Below are positions 32,127 through 44,930 of a stretch of 64,000 nucleotides of DNA, piece by piece. Source of the stretch: Megalonaias nervosa (lineage: Eukaryota; Mollusca; Bivalvia; Unionida; Unionidae); the NCBI GenBank assembly GCA_016617855.1, contig JAECUM010000843.1, forward strand, positions 151,887-215,886, written 5' to 3'. A program made the position numbers and the translations under genes. The notes under the pieces are model-generated. The model was not told where the DNA came from. It ran no database searches and was given only the letters and a program-made list of their open reading frames with translations. The first letter of the stretch is position 1. Each line of letters starts with the position of its first letter.

Positions 32127-35100
32127 GAAGCTAGAGTTGCCATCTGCAATTAATATTTGTAAATTGGATTTAGTGGAAGTCATGGTATTTATTCCTCCTC
32201 CTCCTCCTCCTCTCTCTCTCTCTAAAAAAAAAATATTCTAAATTTGTGTATTGGATGTTACTTAAATTGTTGGTTTCACTTCATTCTGTTACTTATTTTT
32301 AAGACCTAAAATCGTAACACTTCTTACAGACCTATTAAATAGATAATTGCAAGCAGGAGTGATATTTTGCACAATGTTTCTTAGATACAATATCAAGCCT
32401 GTAGAACGTTTTGAAGTTTTGTGTAAATTGCGCTATAAAATTTATATGGGAAGTAATCGATCTGAATGTTTCCCGCACACTTGGCACAGTTACCTCCCTT
32501 TTCCTGTGTAATACAAGCGTTATTACTATGTAAAGTTCGGGTGCATCTGTCGGGTGTAACTAAATAAAGAAGGAAAGACAGAAAGGCAGAAAGACAGGCA
32601 GAACAAGTCCGTTTAAATTTATAATAAGTGATTTTCTTTGGACTTAAAGATAAATGATAACCATAGGTATATAATATTATTAAATAATCGCAATCACATT
32701 AATTAATAAATGTAGCGAAGATTTCCATTGGTCAGAACGTAACAATGTGATCAGGCCAAGCAGCATTTATTTCCGTACAAACTGTATGGAGAAGTAATTT
32801 AAAGCAACTTCTATAAACAGACTCAGGTGGAAAGTAACTAATGTAAACAGTGTAACGGCATACACACGGCGTGCCTGTAAAATGAAATAAAAATGTTGGT
32901 GGGTTTATGTCGTATTTTCAAATTTGAATAAATTAATCATGAAATAATCAAATAACGTATTTTTGTCTGAAAATAAATCATTCTTTGTATGACAGAATTT
33001 TATATAAATCTGCAGACAAATAATGTTGCATATACACTAGATCATGGTCTTTCACTGCTGCTAATTACAAATTAAAATAAAAGTTAAACTATTGATAAAT
33101 GGATACATGGATTTTAAGGATGAGGGTTCAAACAATAAAAATTGGACCCGTAATACTACAACGTAAGACGCCAACCCTGATAGTTACGATGTGGGGATGG
33201 GGTATGTCGGATATAGATCCACTCTATCCCCCATCGTAACTGTCAATGTTGATGTTTTAGTGTGACTCTTTGACCCCATTACTATAAACATTTATTGATA
33301 GTCTTAATTTCATTTGTATGTAGCCACTTTAGGTGGCCTAACCTTTAAATGAACCAAAAGAAAATGAATTTGAAGAAGCGAAAAATGATTACTCACGAGT
33401 CTAAATAATTCTGTAATGAAACAACCAAGACACACCTGATATCATCCATGAAATCATCAGTCCAAGAGTCATTTGTATGTCCAACAGAACAACGCATCCT
33501 TTGCTTTGAATATTGAGCTTCTACTCAGAACATGTGACAGTTTATACAGAATATTAAAACCATGTTGTAGAATGTTGCAGAATGTTGAAAACATTATATC
33601 GTGTACCATTGGTGGAATTGCTTGTTTGATGTTGACGTTATCTCTTACGTTTAGTGATTGAGAATCCCCTGTTATAAAGACAGCTTCGTAGCAGAAGCCC
33701 TCAACAAAAATTCTTACGCCTAAATAAGGCAATAAAACTGATACGAAATTTCTTTCATAAAGCAAACGAAAAATAAGAGAATTCCAAAAATCATAAATAA
33801 TTGCAAGAGTTTGTAGTTTTTTCTGAGTTTATCATGGTATAATCTGTCAGTTACCGACGACTCAGTGTATTCGGCAACTAACAGCTTATATCACGAGAAA
33901 TTCAGCAAAAACTCTTAAATAACTGCACTTTTTAAAATATCACATATTTGGAGCATCCTGGAATTCAATCATTATAAATCTTAATCAGATATAGACAAGT
34001 GGGCATATCAAAACTTTTTTCATGATGAGAGTAAGCCTATGTTGTCTAAAAAACACAAACTGTAATTTGAAGCAGCATGATGATGTGATGGTGGTTCAAG
34101 TGATAATCCAGACAATCATACAATGAACGACGTATAAAATATTCAACCAACCTGCCCCAAAAACGAAATAAACAATTGTTTTCGATTGAGTTGTTCCTAT
34201 AACATAAGATAAGAGAATGACTCATATTTGTATTGTTCTGTATTTAATTAAGTTGGTTATTGACTGAGTATCAGATCATACTGGACCCTTGTCGTGTGCA
34301 GTAGAATGCTCCAACAAGTTCGAGCATTCTGTAACACATGGCATTTGGTCCAATGTTTTTCTATACTCAGTTAATAAATCTTTCCATATATATTTTCTTA
34401 CTCTAGTTGATCCATGACATCATTAAAAAGCCTGTTTTTTTTTTTTTTTTTTCTATGAATCTACCTTGATAAATCCTTTTTGAGTATCACTTATGATTTG
34501 GTGTAATAAAATCTTTAGATCATATCTACAATAGCTCCAGAAACAAATTTATATTCAACGTTTTAAAGAGGAAATAGGTCTTACATTTTAACGTATCTCC
34601 TGTATTTTTCTTCCTTTGGTAAACATGTCATGACACCGAGTCTGAAATATATGAATGTCTTCCTAGAGTATAGAGTATTCCTAGAGTATAGAGTATTCCT
34701 AGAGTATATCCATAATTTATTGGTCTGCTTAGAAATCCACGAAGATCCTCCCAAAAGAATTCATAGAACTGTGTATCGAATCCACCAGAACCTGCATATT
34801 TTCCATCTGCTTCAAAGAAATACTGTATTCATAAATTATAAGCAGACCCTCGCACGATTCTTTTCAGTCTTGACCGAGTTGAATACTACGATTCGAATTG
34901 TAAAGCATAATTTTTAGTTCAAGATTTACAAAGTAAATTGTACTCCTCATAACTTTGGATGCTAATTTCACCTTCAGAGTATTTGTACTAATATTTCCTA
35001 TATTAATTCCTTTATTTTTTCCCCGTGTCTCTTTTGTTTTCCTAATAAAGTAACCTATAGTTATTCCAAAGTAAAACATCTAATGAGTCGTCATTATTGA

Positions 35101-36621
35101 CCCCTAAGGATCATTCTTCTATAGTATCAGTTACGCACGTTGAATCAAATCAATATATTCAGTGTTCATCGATAATTGGGCATTAAATTTGCAGTACCTT
35201 TCTGACATTGAAAAAAGTAAACAAATCAAAAACATCGTAAAATAATAGTTGAGTGATCAGTCTTACACATTTCTAAATACTTGAATGGGATGTATTCGTA
35301 CGAATGTCATCAGATCCATGAATATAGTGGAATTATAGCCATATGAATTCACCAGAGTTATTGCATTGACATTAACTGAGATATATACAATAATAATATT
35401 GACTGTGATTCTCAATTCAAAATTATTTTTTAAGAATATAGAAACCCCACATCTATTAACAGAACAATGACTAAATATACGAATTTAGGAGCCAACTATA
35501 TTCCATCGTTTTTTATGCTACGAGTTCTTGGAAACATACTATATACATATTCTTACGTTTTCAAAGAAAATGTCTCTTCATTTAAATACCGAAGATAACA
35601 AACCTCTACCATTCATAAATAAAACTTGCACGTTGTTGTCCTTGCAAAAACCAGTTATTTTGCATATACATATTCTTGTACGGGAATAAAGGATGCAATT
35701 ATCGTACTGTAACGTGGTCGAGGTGGAATTGTTTCCGTTTGGATTACTTTGTGGAAAGTCAAACAGAACTAATACTTATGTGCAAAAAGTTGGTATTATG
35801 AATTCTGATTTATATGTCGAGTTTTGTGTAATATTACAAATGTGGACAAACTTGAGAGAGAGAGAGAGAGAGAGAGAGGAGATGAAGAATATCAAGGGCA
35901 CAGTGTGTGAGACTAATGTCAAATGTTAATATATGAATGTACATTAGTGTATGCAATGAAAGGGAGAGAAATAAATGAATATAAAGATGATCGGTTATTG
36001 TCCAGATAACTCAACAAATAATTTTATTTTTTAGTTAACAACTAATTAGTTAATGAATAATTAATAACAGTGAAAACATCACACTGCCTAAAATAACTAT
36101 GTACTTAATGAAAGACGGGTAGAAAGACAGTCAGATAGACAGAAGGTGGAAAGGTAACATAAACAATACATCTGTATCATGCTTAAAACCTACCAAAATG
36201 AGAGTACAACGTGGCCACTCATTCTAGTTTAGTAATTATTGATATTTGGTTAATTTCAAGTCCCCAACTCCAACCTCGGTGTAGCTACGATTGTACACGG
36301 GGTTCCTTTCCCTGGTAAGCAGACGATCGTAACAGGAAATGGGAATCAATGATAATCACTTTTAATACTGTATTACGGAACATACCTGAATGATAGGCTA
36401 ACACAACTGGTTACAAATCGACGCAAATGTAACCAACTTTTGTATATCCAAAGTACAAAATGAAATAATTCTGCAACTGCAGGTAATTTACTGAATTTAA
36501 TGTAAATAGCTTTCAATAATAAACAGTACAATAGGATATATGCAGTACGCAGTGTTGTACAGAGAAAACATAATGCGAGTTTCACGGCTCGATGAATGGT
36601 TTGGTACAAACCACGTCATCG

Positions 36622-36690
<69 letters not shown>

Positions 36691-37257
36691 AAATACACAA
36701 AATATAAATATTTGTCAGAAAAGCATCAATAGCGCGACAGTACATTACGCTGCAGTTATGATACAGTGGACAATAAGCTACCAGAAAGTAAATCCAGCCC
36801 GTCTGTGATAATTCTTTTATAGTAATATCAGTCACATGGATAGCTAAATAAAACTAGTTTCGATCTAAACAAGCTCTTCGTCAGGGGAGAAACAACCTAA
36901 ATCCACAAAACGAGCATTATAGACAGAAGCAAAGATAAGTTCTTGACTCCTTCATGTTTGAATGACACGGGGTTATCTACACACAAGAGAGAAAAATAAA
37001 AGAAAGAAGAAAATGTAATTCATGTCTCGTCTATGTTTCGCTGCCGCCAGCCCAACAAAGTAGTATAATATTTTAAAAAATAATAGATAATCTCGCCTAT
37101 CGCACAGAGAACCAAAGTATTTTGAGCTAATTCCAGTCTGGGATCAAAGGACGGAAATCACGCCTGGCGAAATATCAGGGCTAACTGCAAACTTTAATAT
37201 AGAAATTAAGAAAGTAATGGATTTATCTAATGAGAGTGAGGTAGGTAGATAATGGAC

Positions 37258-37292
<35 letters not shown>

Positions 37293-37460
37293 ATGTTAAG
37301 GGCTAAGGACTAATTACTTGGGAAAATATTATCGCAAAAGCAGCGTACGTTTGATAAACTGATGCCGGACTATATCTTTGATAACATTGCATTCGGAAAG
37401 TTATATAGTTTCGCTTAGACCAAACTCCCAACGAGTTTTAAGTTGCATCACCCAGTATCG
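31606..37460. other. Intergenic host DNA, no gene seen
   Basis: Contains CA (31,733-31,766), GA (32,059-32,130 and 35,854-35,880), TA (36,624-36,687) and AAT (37,257-37,290) runs. A small inverted pair lies at about 33,174-33,250 (GATAGTTACGATG versus CATCGTAACTGTC). Short open frames here are explained by the simple repeats or lack any motif. Confidence 0.6.
33174..33250. repeat. Imperfect hairpin, MITE-like
   Basis: TAGTTACGATGTGGGGAT near 33,181 is matched in inverse by ATCCCCCATCGTAACTGT near 33,226, separated by ~27 bases. Confidence 0.6.
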
Positions 37461-38100
37461 TGTTACGAGTCTGTGCTCTTTAAATAAGTAACAGAAAAGA
37501 GTGAAAAGCAACAAGCTTTGTGCAAATTCAACAAATAATTTATTTCCTTAAAACAAAATAGTGAAAGTGAAAAAAAGAACTTAGGGTATTGAGAAAATAA
37601 TCATAGAATTACAGACACAAGTCCTAATGATTTAAAGTTCTGAATAAACTTTAGTTGAGATCCAAAAATATTCCAACGCTGAAAGTTGCATGTGGCTGCC
37701 TTTATTGTGTTGCTTTATTAACAGTCTTTTCTGAAACACATTATAATATATTTCCAGGTTTGAATTCACTAAAAAAACCCTAGTGAATGTCTCTGTCCAA
37801 GAATATTATTTTAAGAGCACTCTGTATTTCCTGTGAAAATATTCACTTTAATCGAACAATTTGCATGAACTACCGGTCACAACAATAATACAAATTGATT
37901 CTGCTACATCTTAAAGCACCAATGAATAATCTTTCCAGTAACAAGATTATAAAGTCTTACACTTGACCTCAGGTCACAATTAATTTTTCAACCAAAAAAA
38001 CCCCCAATTACCTAACGGAAACAAACTTCTAGAAAGTTCTTAATGTTTACAGAATAAAATGATAGTTATTATTATAAATTGTGTTAATAAAATTATTATG
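37461..38100. mobile_element. Partial copy of the TGTTACG LTR family
   Basis: It begins TGTTACGAG and shares the AAAGAGTGAAAAGCAACAAG and AACAAATAATTTATTTCC landmarks with the LTR at 4,742. No clear end or target duplication was found, so the 3' part is lost or diverged. Confidence 0.6.
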
Positions 38101-38649
38101 TATAATCTAGACAATGTCAGGTACTCCAAGTAAACTATGGGAATTTCAAACACCCAGACCCACACCTATACTTCTATTAATAATGATCCTGATATTAAAC
38201 CATATGTGGTCTTCTTTGAACTTAATTTGGCACGAACAAGATTGTCCTTCACACTTTTAGGTCTACGGTAAACAACCGTAAGAACTTTTTAAAATGTGCC
38301 GCTCATACGTTCATACGTTTGGAGGATCCGATATAGAGCCAGCGGTTCCGAATGATCTGTCATCATTCTGGGGCATGGGGTGGAAATTAATCACGAATGT
38401 GATTCATTGTATCAGAAGGGATGCTGTATCGAGGATTCTAGTTTGTTAAATAGCCTCCACAATGTAGATCCCTCCATATAATCTCCCTTAGAGGTGTCCA
38501 TTGAACTCTCGGAGTCTTGTTTCAAACAAGATTAGAGCATGTGCGTCCGGCAAGAGTCGTTCGTAAAGAATACAGGTCAGCCTCTCTCTTCACCTGCAGG
38601 TGGCTCGATTGCGTATCCAAGATGTTGAACCTGCTTGATGACTCAGACG

Positions 38650-39235
38650 TAAGAGTAAGTTAAAATTTAAAACGGAACTTACAGTATTGTGAATTGAATC
38701 TCAAATAATCCTAGAAAGATATATCACAAGTCTAAAAGTATAGTGTTCCGAATTATATACATTGGTGTTCCGAATGAATTCCAAATTTGAATGTGCTGAT
38801 GTACCATTAGCCTGGAATAGTGTTAATATGTTCACAGTCTTGATGAATCACAATGGTTTAATAAAAAAATGTCCATGAATGAATTCACAATAATTCCAGA
38901 ATAGTAATTTAGTCATAAAGTACAAGAGTACTTTGTAATTGCAATGAATAATTTAAATAAATAAATTAAATCCTCTCAGCTGAACAAAGCTTGATTCCAC
39001 CAAGACTGGTGTAAAGATATCGAATGACTAATGCAGAAGTAAAGAAAGTCAAAATGTAAGCAATATTTGTTTCCAAAATATTCTTCGATCAGAATCAAGG
39101 CTGTATCTAGAACTTAAACCTAGTATACATGTTTACCTCCAAGTAATAATCATCTTAATATATAAACTAAAATTATACACAAGATATATGATATGTTCGT
39201 TTAAAAAATAAGCAACAGGATGTGAGTTGTCAGGT
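38650..39235. mobile_element. Partial copy of the same LTR family
   Basis: It lacks the TGTTACG start but shares the middle landmarks: GAACTTACAGTNTTNNGAAT, GATGAATCACA and GTCCATGAATGAATTC-like blocks. It sits between two other copies, in the same orientation. Confidence 0.45.
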
Positions 39236-39270
39236 TGAATTCTACCCTAATACTGACCAAGGTCAACGAT

Positions 39271-39271
<1 letters not shown>

Positions 39272-39319
<48 letters not shown>
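39272..39319. repeat. (GT)n microsatellite
   Basis: Uninterrupted GT run, about 48 bases. Confidence 0.95.
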
Positions 39320-39320
<1 letters not shown>

Positions 39321-39363
39321 CCTTACGTGTATCTATATGTGTGCGCGCGCCTGCATAGTATAT

Positions 39364-40329
39364 TGTTACGTTTCGGCTCGTGTAAAGTAACATAAAGAAA
39401 AGAGCGAAGACAACAAGCCTTGTAAATTTTAACAAAAATAACTTATTTCCCTAGAAAACACGGTGAAAAGGTAAAAATATGAAACAAGACTTACGATTTA
39501 TGAAGAAGATCCTAAAATGTGTCCTAAAATTGTGAAAAACATAAGTCCTGTGAATAAACAGTTCTAAATTGAAGTCTGCATCTCAATTCCGTTCCAAGAT
39601 GGCGGATGACGACGTCAGACGAAGGTTTTACACAAGTGTCCAGAATTTTCACTGTGAATCACAAATTGTATTGTTCAGTTCCAATTTAGAATTAATTTCA
39701 GCAAATGTCTTTGTCCAAAGCCAGTTGTGTAGTTCTCCAGGGAAAACAATTATTATTTAAAAGGTAGATGAGGTACAGCTATCATCAATAACAAAACACA
39801 TGTTATTCTTCATACGTACGAACGAACAACTCTTTCCAGCACAAAAGAATACCTTCTTCTTAAGGTATTTAGAAACTCTATAAGATGTTACGATGTGACT
39901 CTCTAAGATGTTAAAATATGACTCTAGACTAGTTCGCAGCTACCTGAGTATTTTAAAGCAAAATAATACGTCATTTCATGTACACGCATGAAGAAATCAT
40001 GGAGATTTCGAAATATAGGCAACGTAGTATAGAATGTCAACAAGTATTATTAGTAATGACCGTGGTCACAACCAATCATTTACATAGCTATTTCCGACTG
40101 TTTACTTAATATGACAAAACCGTCATGCAAAAATCGTGCTTACGCGAATCACATTTACGTTCTAAATAAACACGATGTTTCTAACAAAATATCAGATCCT
40201 GCGAACATAATCATCATCATAATAATAATTATATTTAATGATATAAAAAATGAAATAAAAATGAAATAGAAAGAATTAGAAAGAATTCAAATTTTAACAC
40301 ACATGTAACTTAACTACAGGGTCGTAACA
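39364..40329. mobile_element. Solo LTR (TGTTACG...CGTAACA) with ATAT target duplication
   Basis: The 966-bp block starts TGTTACG and ends CGTAACA, giving a seven-base perfect inverted terminus. ATAT lies directly on both sides (39,360-39,363 and 40,330-40,333). It shares its landmarks and orientation with the copies at 4,742, 37,461 and 38,650. AT-rich flanks make a chance four-base match possible, but the matching termini support the call. Confidence 0.75.
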
Positions 40330-42468
40330 ATATATTCTGTTTAAGCATTATTGATGCATATTGGTCTATAGACTTATGAAAGAAGACAGTTTCTTCCATA
40401 CAAAGGTAACAATTATAGTTTAATATTTTCTCTGAACAGTTAATGGTTATGGTTATTAAGACAAATTTAATGTGGATTATATATTGTAGAACATACATAA
40501 ATGTATTTCATAATGGTGTTATAAACGTTCGCCTTTTTGATTATCACACATTCACCAGATCAAGTTATGAAACGTTTAATATAGTTGCATATTACAGGTT
40601 TAGGACATGCAATTTTGACAGTTTTCAGACACTACATAAATTTCAGCATCAGTCGGAATGAAAAAGCTATCGTCCAAATATAAGTTCTCACAGGTGGGCT
40701 TTAGCTGTTTATAAAAAAAATCTTTTGTTTTTGATATTTTTGTATGAGATTATGGGTAATGAATGTTAGTGCAAGAATATAACAAATAATTAAATAAATG
40801 AAATTACATAAATTCATTTGGATTGATTTAAATGTCATTTAATAAAAGGTTTCTAGCCTTTTGTCCTGCTGTATTGCTTTTATTTAGTGTATTGGAGCAA
40901 ATAACGTGCCCTGAAAGTCGAATTACTTCGATGTAAATGTGCATGCACACCCCTATAGCTATTTATAACATTGCCCAGACACTGTTATATATTAGGCTCG
41001 ATTTCAACTGACATCCCACCCACCAACCATTGACTATCGACCCACCCAGTCCCCCGAGAAAAGAAGATTGAATAATCGTATGATGAAATGACAAGATTTT
41101 ATGTCTCTTCTTGTAAATTAATAATAGAAACTCCTAAGCAAAACAAATAATATGCAAGTCAGGTTCGAGAAAGAATATGAAAAAGGTGTCACTCTTTGAG
41201 GCAGACTTGATAACAGTAAATGTGTTAAGGTGAGCTTCGATACATTGCTTGAGGCAAGCGAGTAATCAAATAGATCAAAAGGCCAGATGTGCATATATAA
41301 CAGGTTGCAGTCCACCATGAAATAATACAAGAGCTGCAAAAACGGTGTAAATCACGTGATCTTACCAACCAAGAGTAACCTTATTAGACGATCTACGCCC
41401 ATCTTAAAACCTGATTTACCTCAGAAATTGTAATGGATCCAACCAAAATCAGCGTTACACAGGGCATGTGTACAATCAAAGAAACGCGAGTCAAAATCAT
41501 TACATTATTGAGTGTATGGGAATATTACGTTCAGTTCATACGATGTGATTACACCAAAACTGAGTAAGCCGATCCTGGTGTATTCTGTGTGCAAGACACT
41601 AAATTTACATATATATGAGTTACAAGGAACACGATCATTATATTATTTATTTTAATCTTTCTTCTGAAAGATATTAATAACATTAAGTTTGGGGACAAAA
41701 AGCGGCTTTCAATTTCCACTACCAGATCATTTAAGTCGAGTCATATCAAGACATACACAAATATCATAACAGAATATTACCTCTCCTCGTCTATATTGTC
41801 TTGTACGGTTGATGGATAGATACGTGTGACAAACAAGAACATTTCATTTTTCATTTTTATATGGGAATGAGGAAGAACCTGCAATCTGTCAAATCTAAAA
41901 TGAACATGTTCGTGAAATTAATGGACTTGGAGTTACAAAGAAAAGCTTTGACAAGCATTTTCTGGGCCCATTTAATGTAGACAGAAGATGTCAAGTGATA
42001 GTACATAAAAAAGAAAAAAAGCTACATGTGTACAACTGTATGAATTGTAATGAAATTGTTTAATCTTGATAAAGTAAAGAAATAGGCAATTAAACCTGAT
42101 GTAGCAGACACTTGCGTATAAAAGACGCATTCTTCTAAAACAATTCTTATACCCATTATACCTATTCACTACACATGATTATTTTGTAAAATTGTTAAAT
42201 GTTGAAACGTACCACCCACCATAAATCATAAATGAGTAGTACTAATAACTTCTGGAATGTGTCGCACTAATTTCTTCAGGCACTTGCAGTACTAATCTCT
42301 ACACGTATGTATAGTAATAATTTCTTCGTGTACGCGTAGTACTAATTTCTACACGTATGTATAGTAATAATTTCTTCGTGTACGCGTAATACTAATCTAT
42401 TCTGGCTTGAGCAGTATATTACTAATCTTACTTACACCATTTTCTACACATTTCGAACGTAGAGCTCA
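40330..42468. other. Intergenic host DNA
   Basis: No gene or clear element seen. A ~50-bp unit containing TTTCTTCGTGTACGCGTA is duplicated in tandem at about 42,295-42,395. Confidence 0.6.
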
Positions 42469-42480
42469 TGTAGCTTATGT

Positions 42481-42731
42481 TGTTGTTGTTGTTGTTGTAG
42501 GGTTTAACGCCATTTTTCACAAGATAGGCTATACATGGTGGTCAGTATCAATGGTGGAGGAAGAACCCGGAAAAACCCCGGAAAGTACCACCGACCCACT
42601 CGAAGCTACTGGTAAGCTTTCTCACGTACCCACAGTGGCCGAGCCCCAGACTCGAACCCACGCAGACAGAGGTGAGACGGCAGTGATCCGTAACGGTGAG
42701 AGCTTTAGACCACTTGGCCACTCGGGGCCCC
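42481..42731 (-). mobile_element. tRNA-derived SINE with 12-bp target duplication
   Basis: Read on the minus strand, the head has TGGCCAAGTGGTCTAAAG (A box) and GGGTTCGAGTC (B box), as in Ser/Leu tRNAs. The body ends in GGCGTTAAACCCTACAACAA with an AAC-repeat tail, a tail end I associate with mollusc SINEs. TGTAGCTTATGT flanks it on both sides (42,469-42,480 and 42,732-42,743), a perfect 12-base duplication. The open frame across it is spurious. Confidence 0.88.
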
Positions 42732-42898
42732 TGTAGCTTATGTAATGCTAATTTAATAAAATCGGTGAAGGTGGGCCACATGAAGCCAAGGTAATTATGA
42801 ATTATAGTAGTTTCATAGCATTGAGTGAACGTGGACAACACGTAGATGAGGTAATATGAGTCAAATATGGTAACATTCTGACAAAAGATAACGTATAG

Positions 42899-43290
42899 AT
42901 GCCTACTGTTATTTATTGCATACTTCCAATCTGTCATATTATGCGCCATCTATTCTGTATGTATTGTATACGTCCGATCTGTCATATTATACACCATCTA
43001 TTTTGTATTTATTGTATACTTCTGATCAGTCATATTATACGCCATCTATTCTGTATTTATTGTATACTTCCGATCAGTCATATTATACGCCATCTATTTT
43101 GTATTTATTGTATACTTCCGATCTGTCATGTTATACGCCATCTATTTTGTGTTTATTGTATTCTTTCTATCGGTCGTATTATATGCTATCTATCATATAT
43201 GTATTGTATAACTTTGATATATCATATTATATTCCATCTGTTCTGTATTTATTTTATACTTTCGATCAGTCATGTTATGTACCACCTATT
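42899..43290. repeat. 48-bp minisatellite
   Basis: The unit runs TTGTATACTTCCGATCAGTC, ATATTATACGCCATCTATTT, TGTATTTA. About eight copies, the central ones nearly identical. As 48 is a multiple of three, it creates long open frames with a 16-residue repeat; these are not genes. Confidence 0.9.
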
Positions 43291-44569
43291 CACTATTTAA
43301 TTAGCCCTTGTCAGAGAGCAAATCTCAAACTGTATCAAGAGGTTTTCAAATGTAAAAAGCAACATCAAAGAATATATTCTAATCCTCATTTTCATATTAT
43401 CAGTGAAGGAATGCATACGATGTATATAAATACTCGAGTAGCCGTTATGAACTCCAGTCTGGTTTCATTCCATATTACAGTTATAAACAAAACACATTAA
43501 TCTGTTTTTCAAGATTGATGCGAACAATGGTCCTAAACTATTTAGCGCAGATATCGAAATAACATGACTTAGGGTACCTTGTAAATATATCATATAATTT
43601 CCACACCCACTGTCACCACAACCCTTAGAATAGGCATCAGGTTTAATTATTGATCCACGTATTATGTTAGAAAGATTTTCATATAGAGAAAGAACCATTG
43701 ATTTTTTATACTCATTTCAAGCTCTTTAGTATACAAACACTTTCCATTTCTAAAGCTTTTTTTCTTTCTTTTTCACGTCTTTTGAAATTCCATTACTAGT
43801 AATGCAGGTATTGAGGATTTAATAATTATAATTTACATTAAAATACAATTCAAAATTTTTACATCCACTTAGGTTATATTTAAACTTTTCAAAATAACAC
43901 AACTCTTTATTTCCATATTCGAGGTCTCGTAGGGTGGCCCTATATTATTCGTACCCTTCCAAATATCTCTTGGTTTGATAGAACGAAGTTTTCTAAGCTA
44001 ATTAAGTGTAATATCTTTATGGATATTTATATATTTATTGGTTTATTTGCTTGTTTGTTTCATTTGTTTTCTTCATTCATTTGTGTTAATATTTGGGGCT
44101 GTTGGCAGTGTGTTCCGTTACATTTCACACTCACTTTCATGCAAGGTTCTAGTTCAAGGATGAGTAACATTTTGTTTCTAATTTCAAATGATTTGCTAGA
44201 TGATGTTCTGAAAAGGGTTGATATTTCCCCTGCAAAAGGATGTGTATAAAAGGTATTTATTTAAAACTATTGATTTTTATTTGTCTTTAAATACATTATT
44301 AGAGTAAATCACACAAACATATGGCATCTAGATTGAGGCAAAATTGTTTTTTTCTGATCTTTGTCTTAAGAGTGATGTACTTGTCTGACCAGAATTATCT
44401 TTTACAGATCCGTTAATAGAAATATAAATGGACAATAAATAACAAATGCCACTTGGAGGTTGATGTAGGTTAAGAACTTACAAAAATCTGATAAGTGTTA
44501 GGGTTTTCTTGCTCGAAATTGCATAATTAATCAGAGATAAGTTACGAAAGGGAATTAACCCACATGTGA
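43291..44569. other. Intergenic host DNA
   Basis: Nothing supported. A hydrophobic open frame at 44,019-44,249 (plus) has no motif and no neighbours. Confidence 0.5.
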
Positions 44570-44930
44570 TGTTTACCACACCTTCCATTCAATATTGAAA
44601 GATAATGTAAACCCATTTGAATTTTATACCATCTGTTCAGTATTAAAACATAATTTATCCCCATTTCATTTATATCACACATTCGATTCAGTATCTGAAG
44701 ATAATTTATCCAATTTGATTTTTACCACGCTTTCCATGCAGTATTAAAAGATAGTGTACCCCCACTTGATTTTTAGCGTACTTTCCGTGCAGTATTAAAA
44801 GATAGTGTACCCCCACTTGATTTTTAGCGTACTTTCCGTGCAGTATTAAAAGATAGTGTACCCCCACTTGATTTTTAGCGTACTTTCCAGCGTTTTTAGC
44901 GTACTTTCCATGCAGTATCAAAGATAGGTA
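44570..44930. repeat. 51-bp minisatellite
   Basis: The unit contains TTTTTAGCGTACTTTCCGTG, CAGTATTAAAAGATAGTGTA and CCCCCACTTGA. Three near-identical copies at 44,770-44,900 are flanked by older copies. Confidence 0.9.

Noticed and set aside
42899..43500. Long open frames (133 and 194 residues) with a 16-residue repeat
   Set aside because: They are produced by a 48-bp minisatellite, a multiple of three; two overlapping frames are open equally, and there is no conserved domain.
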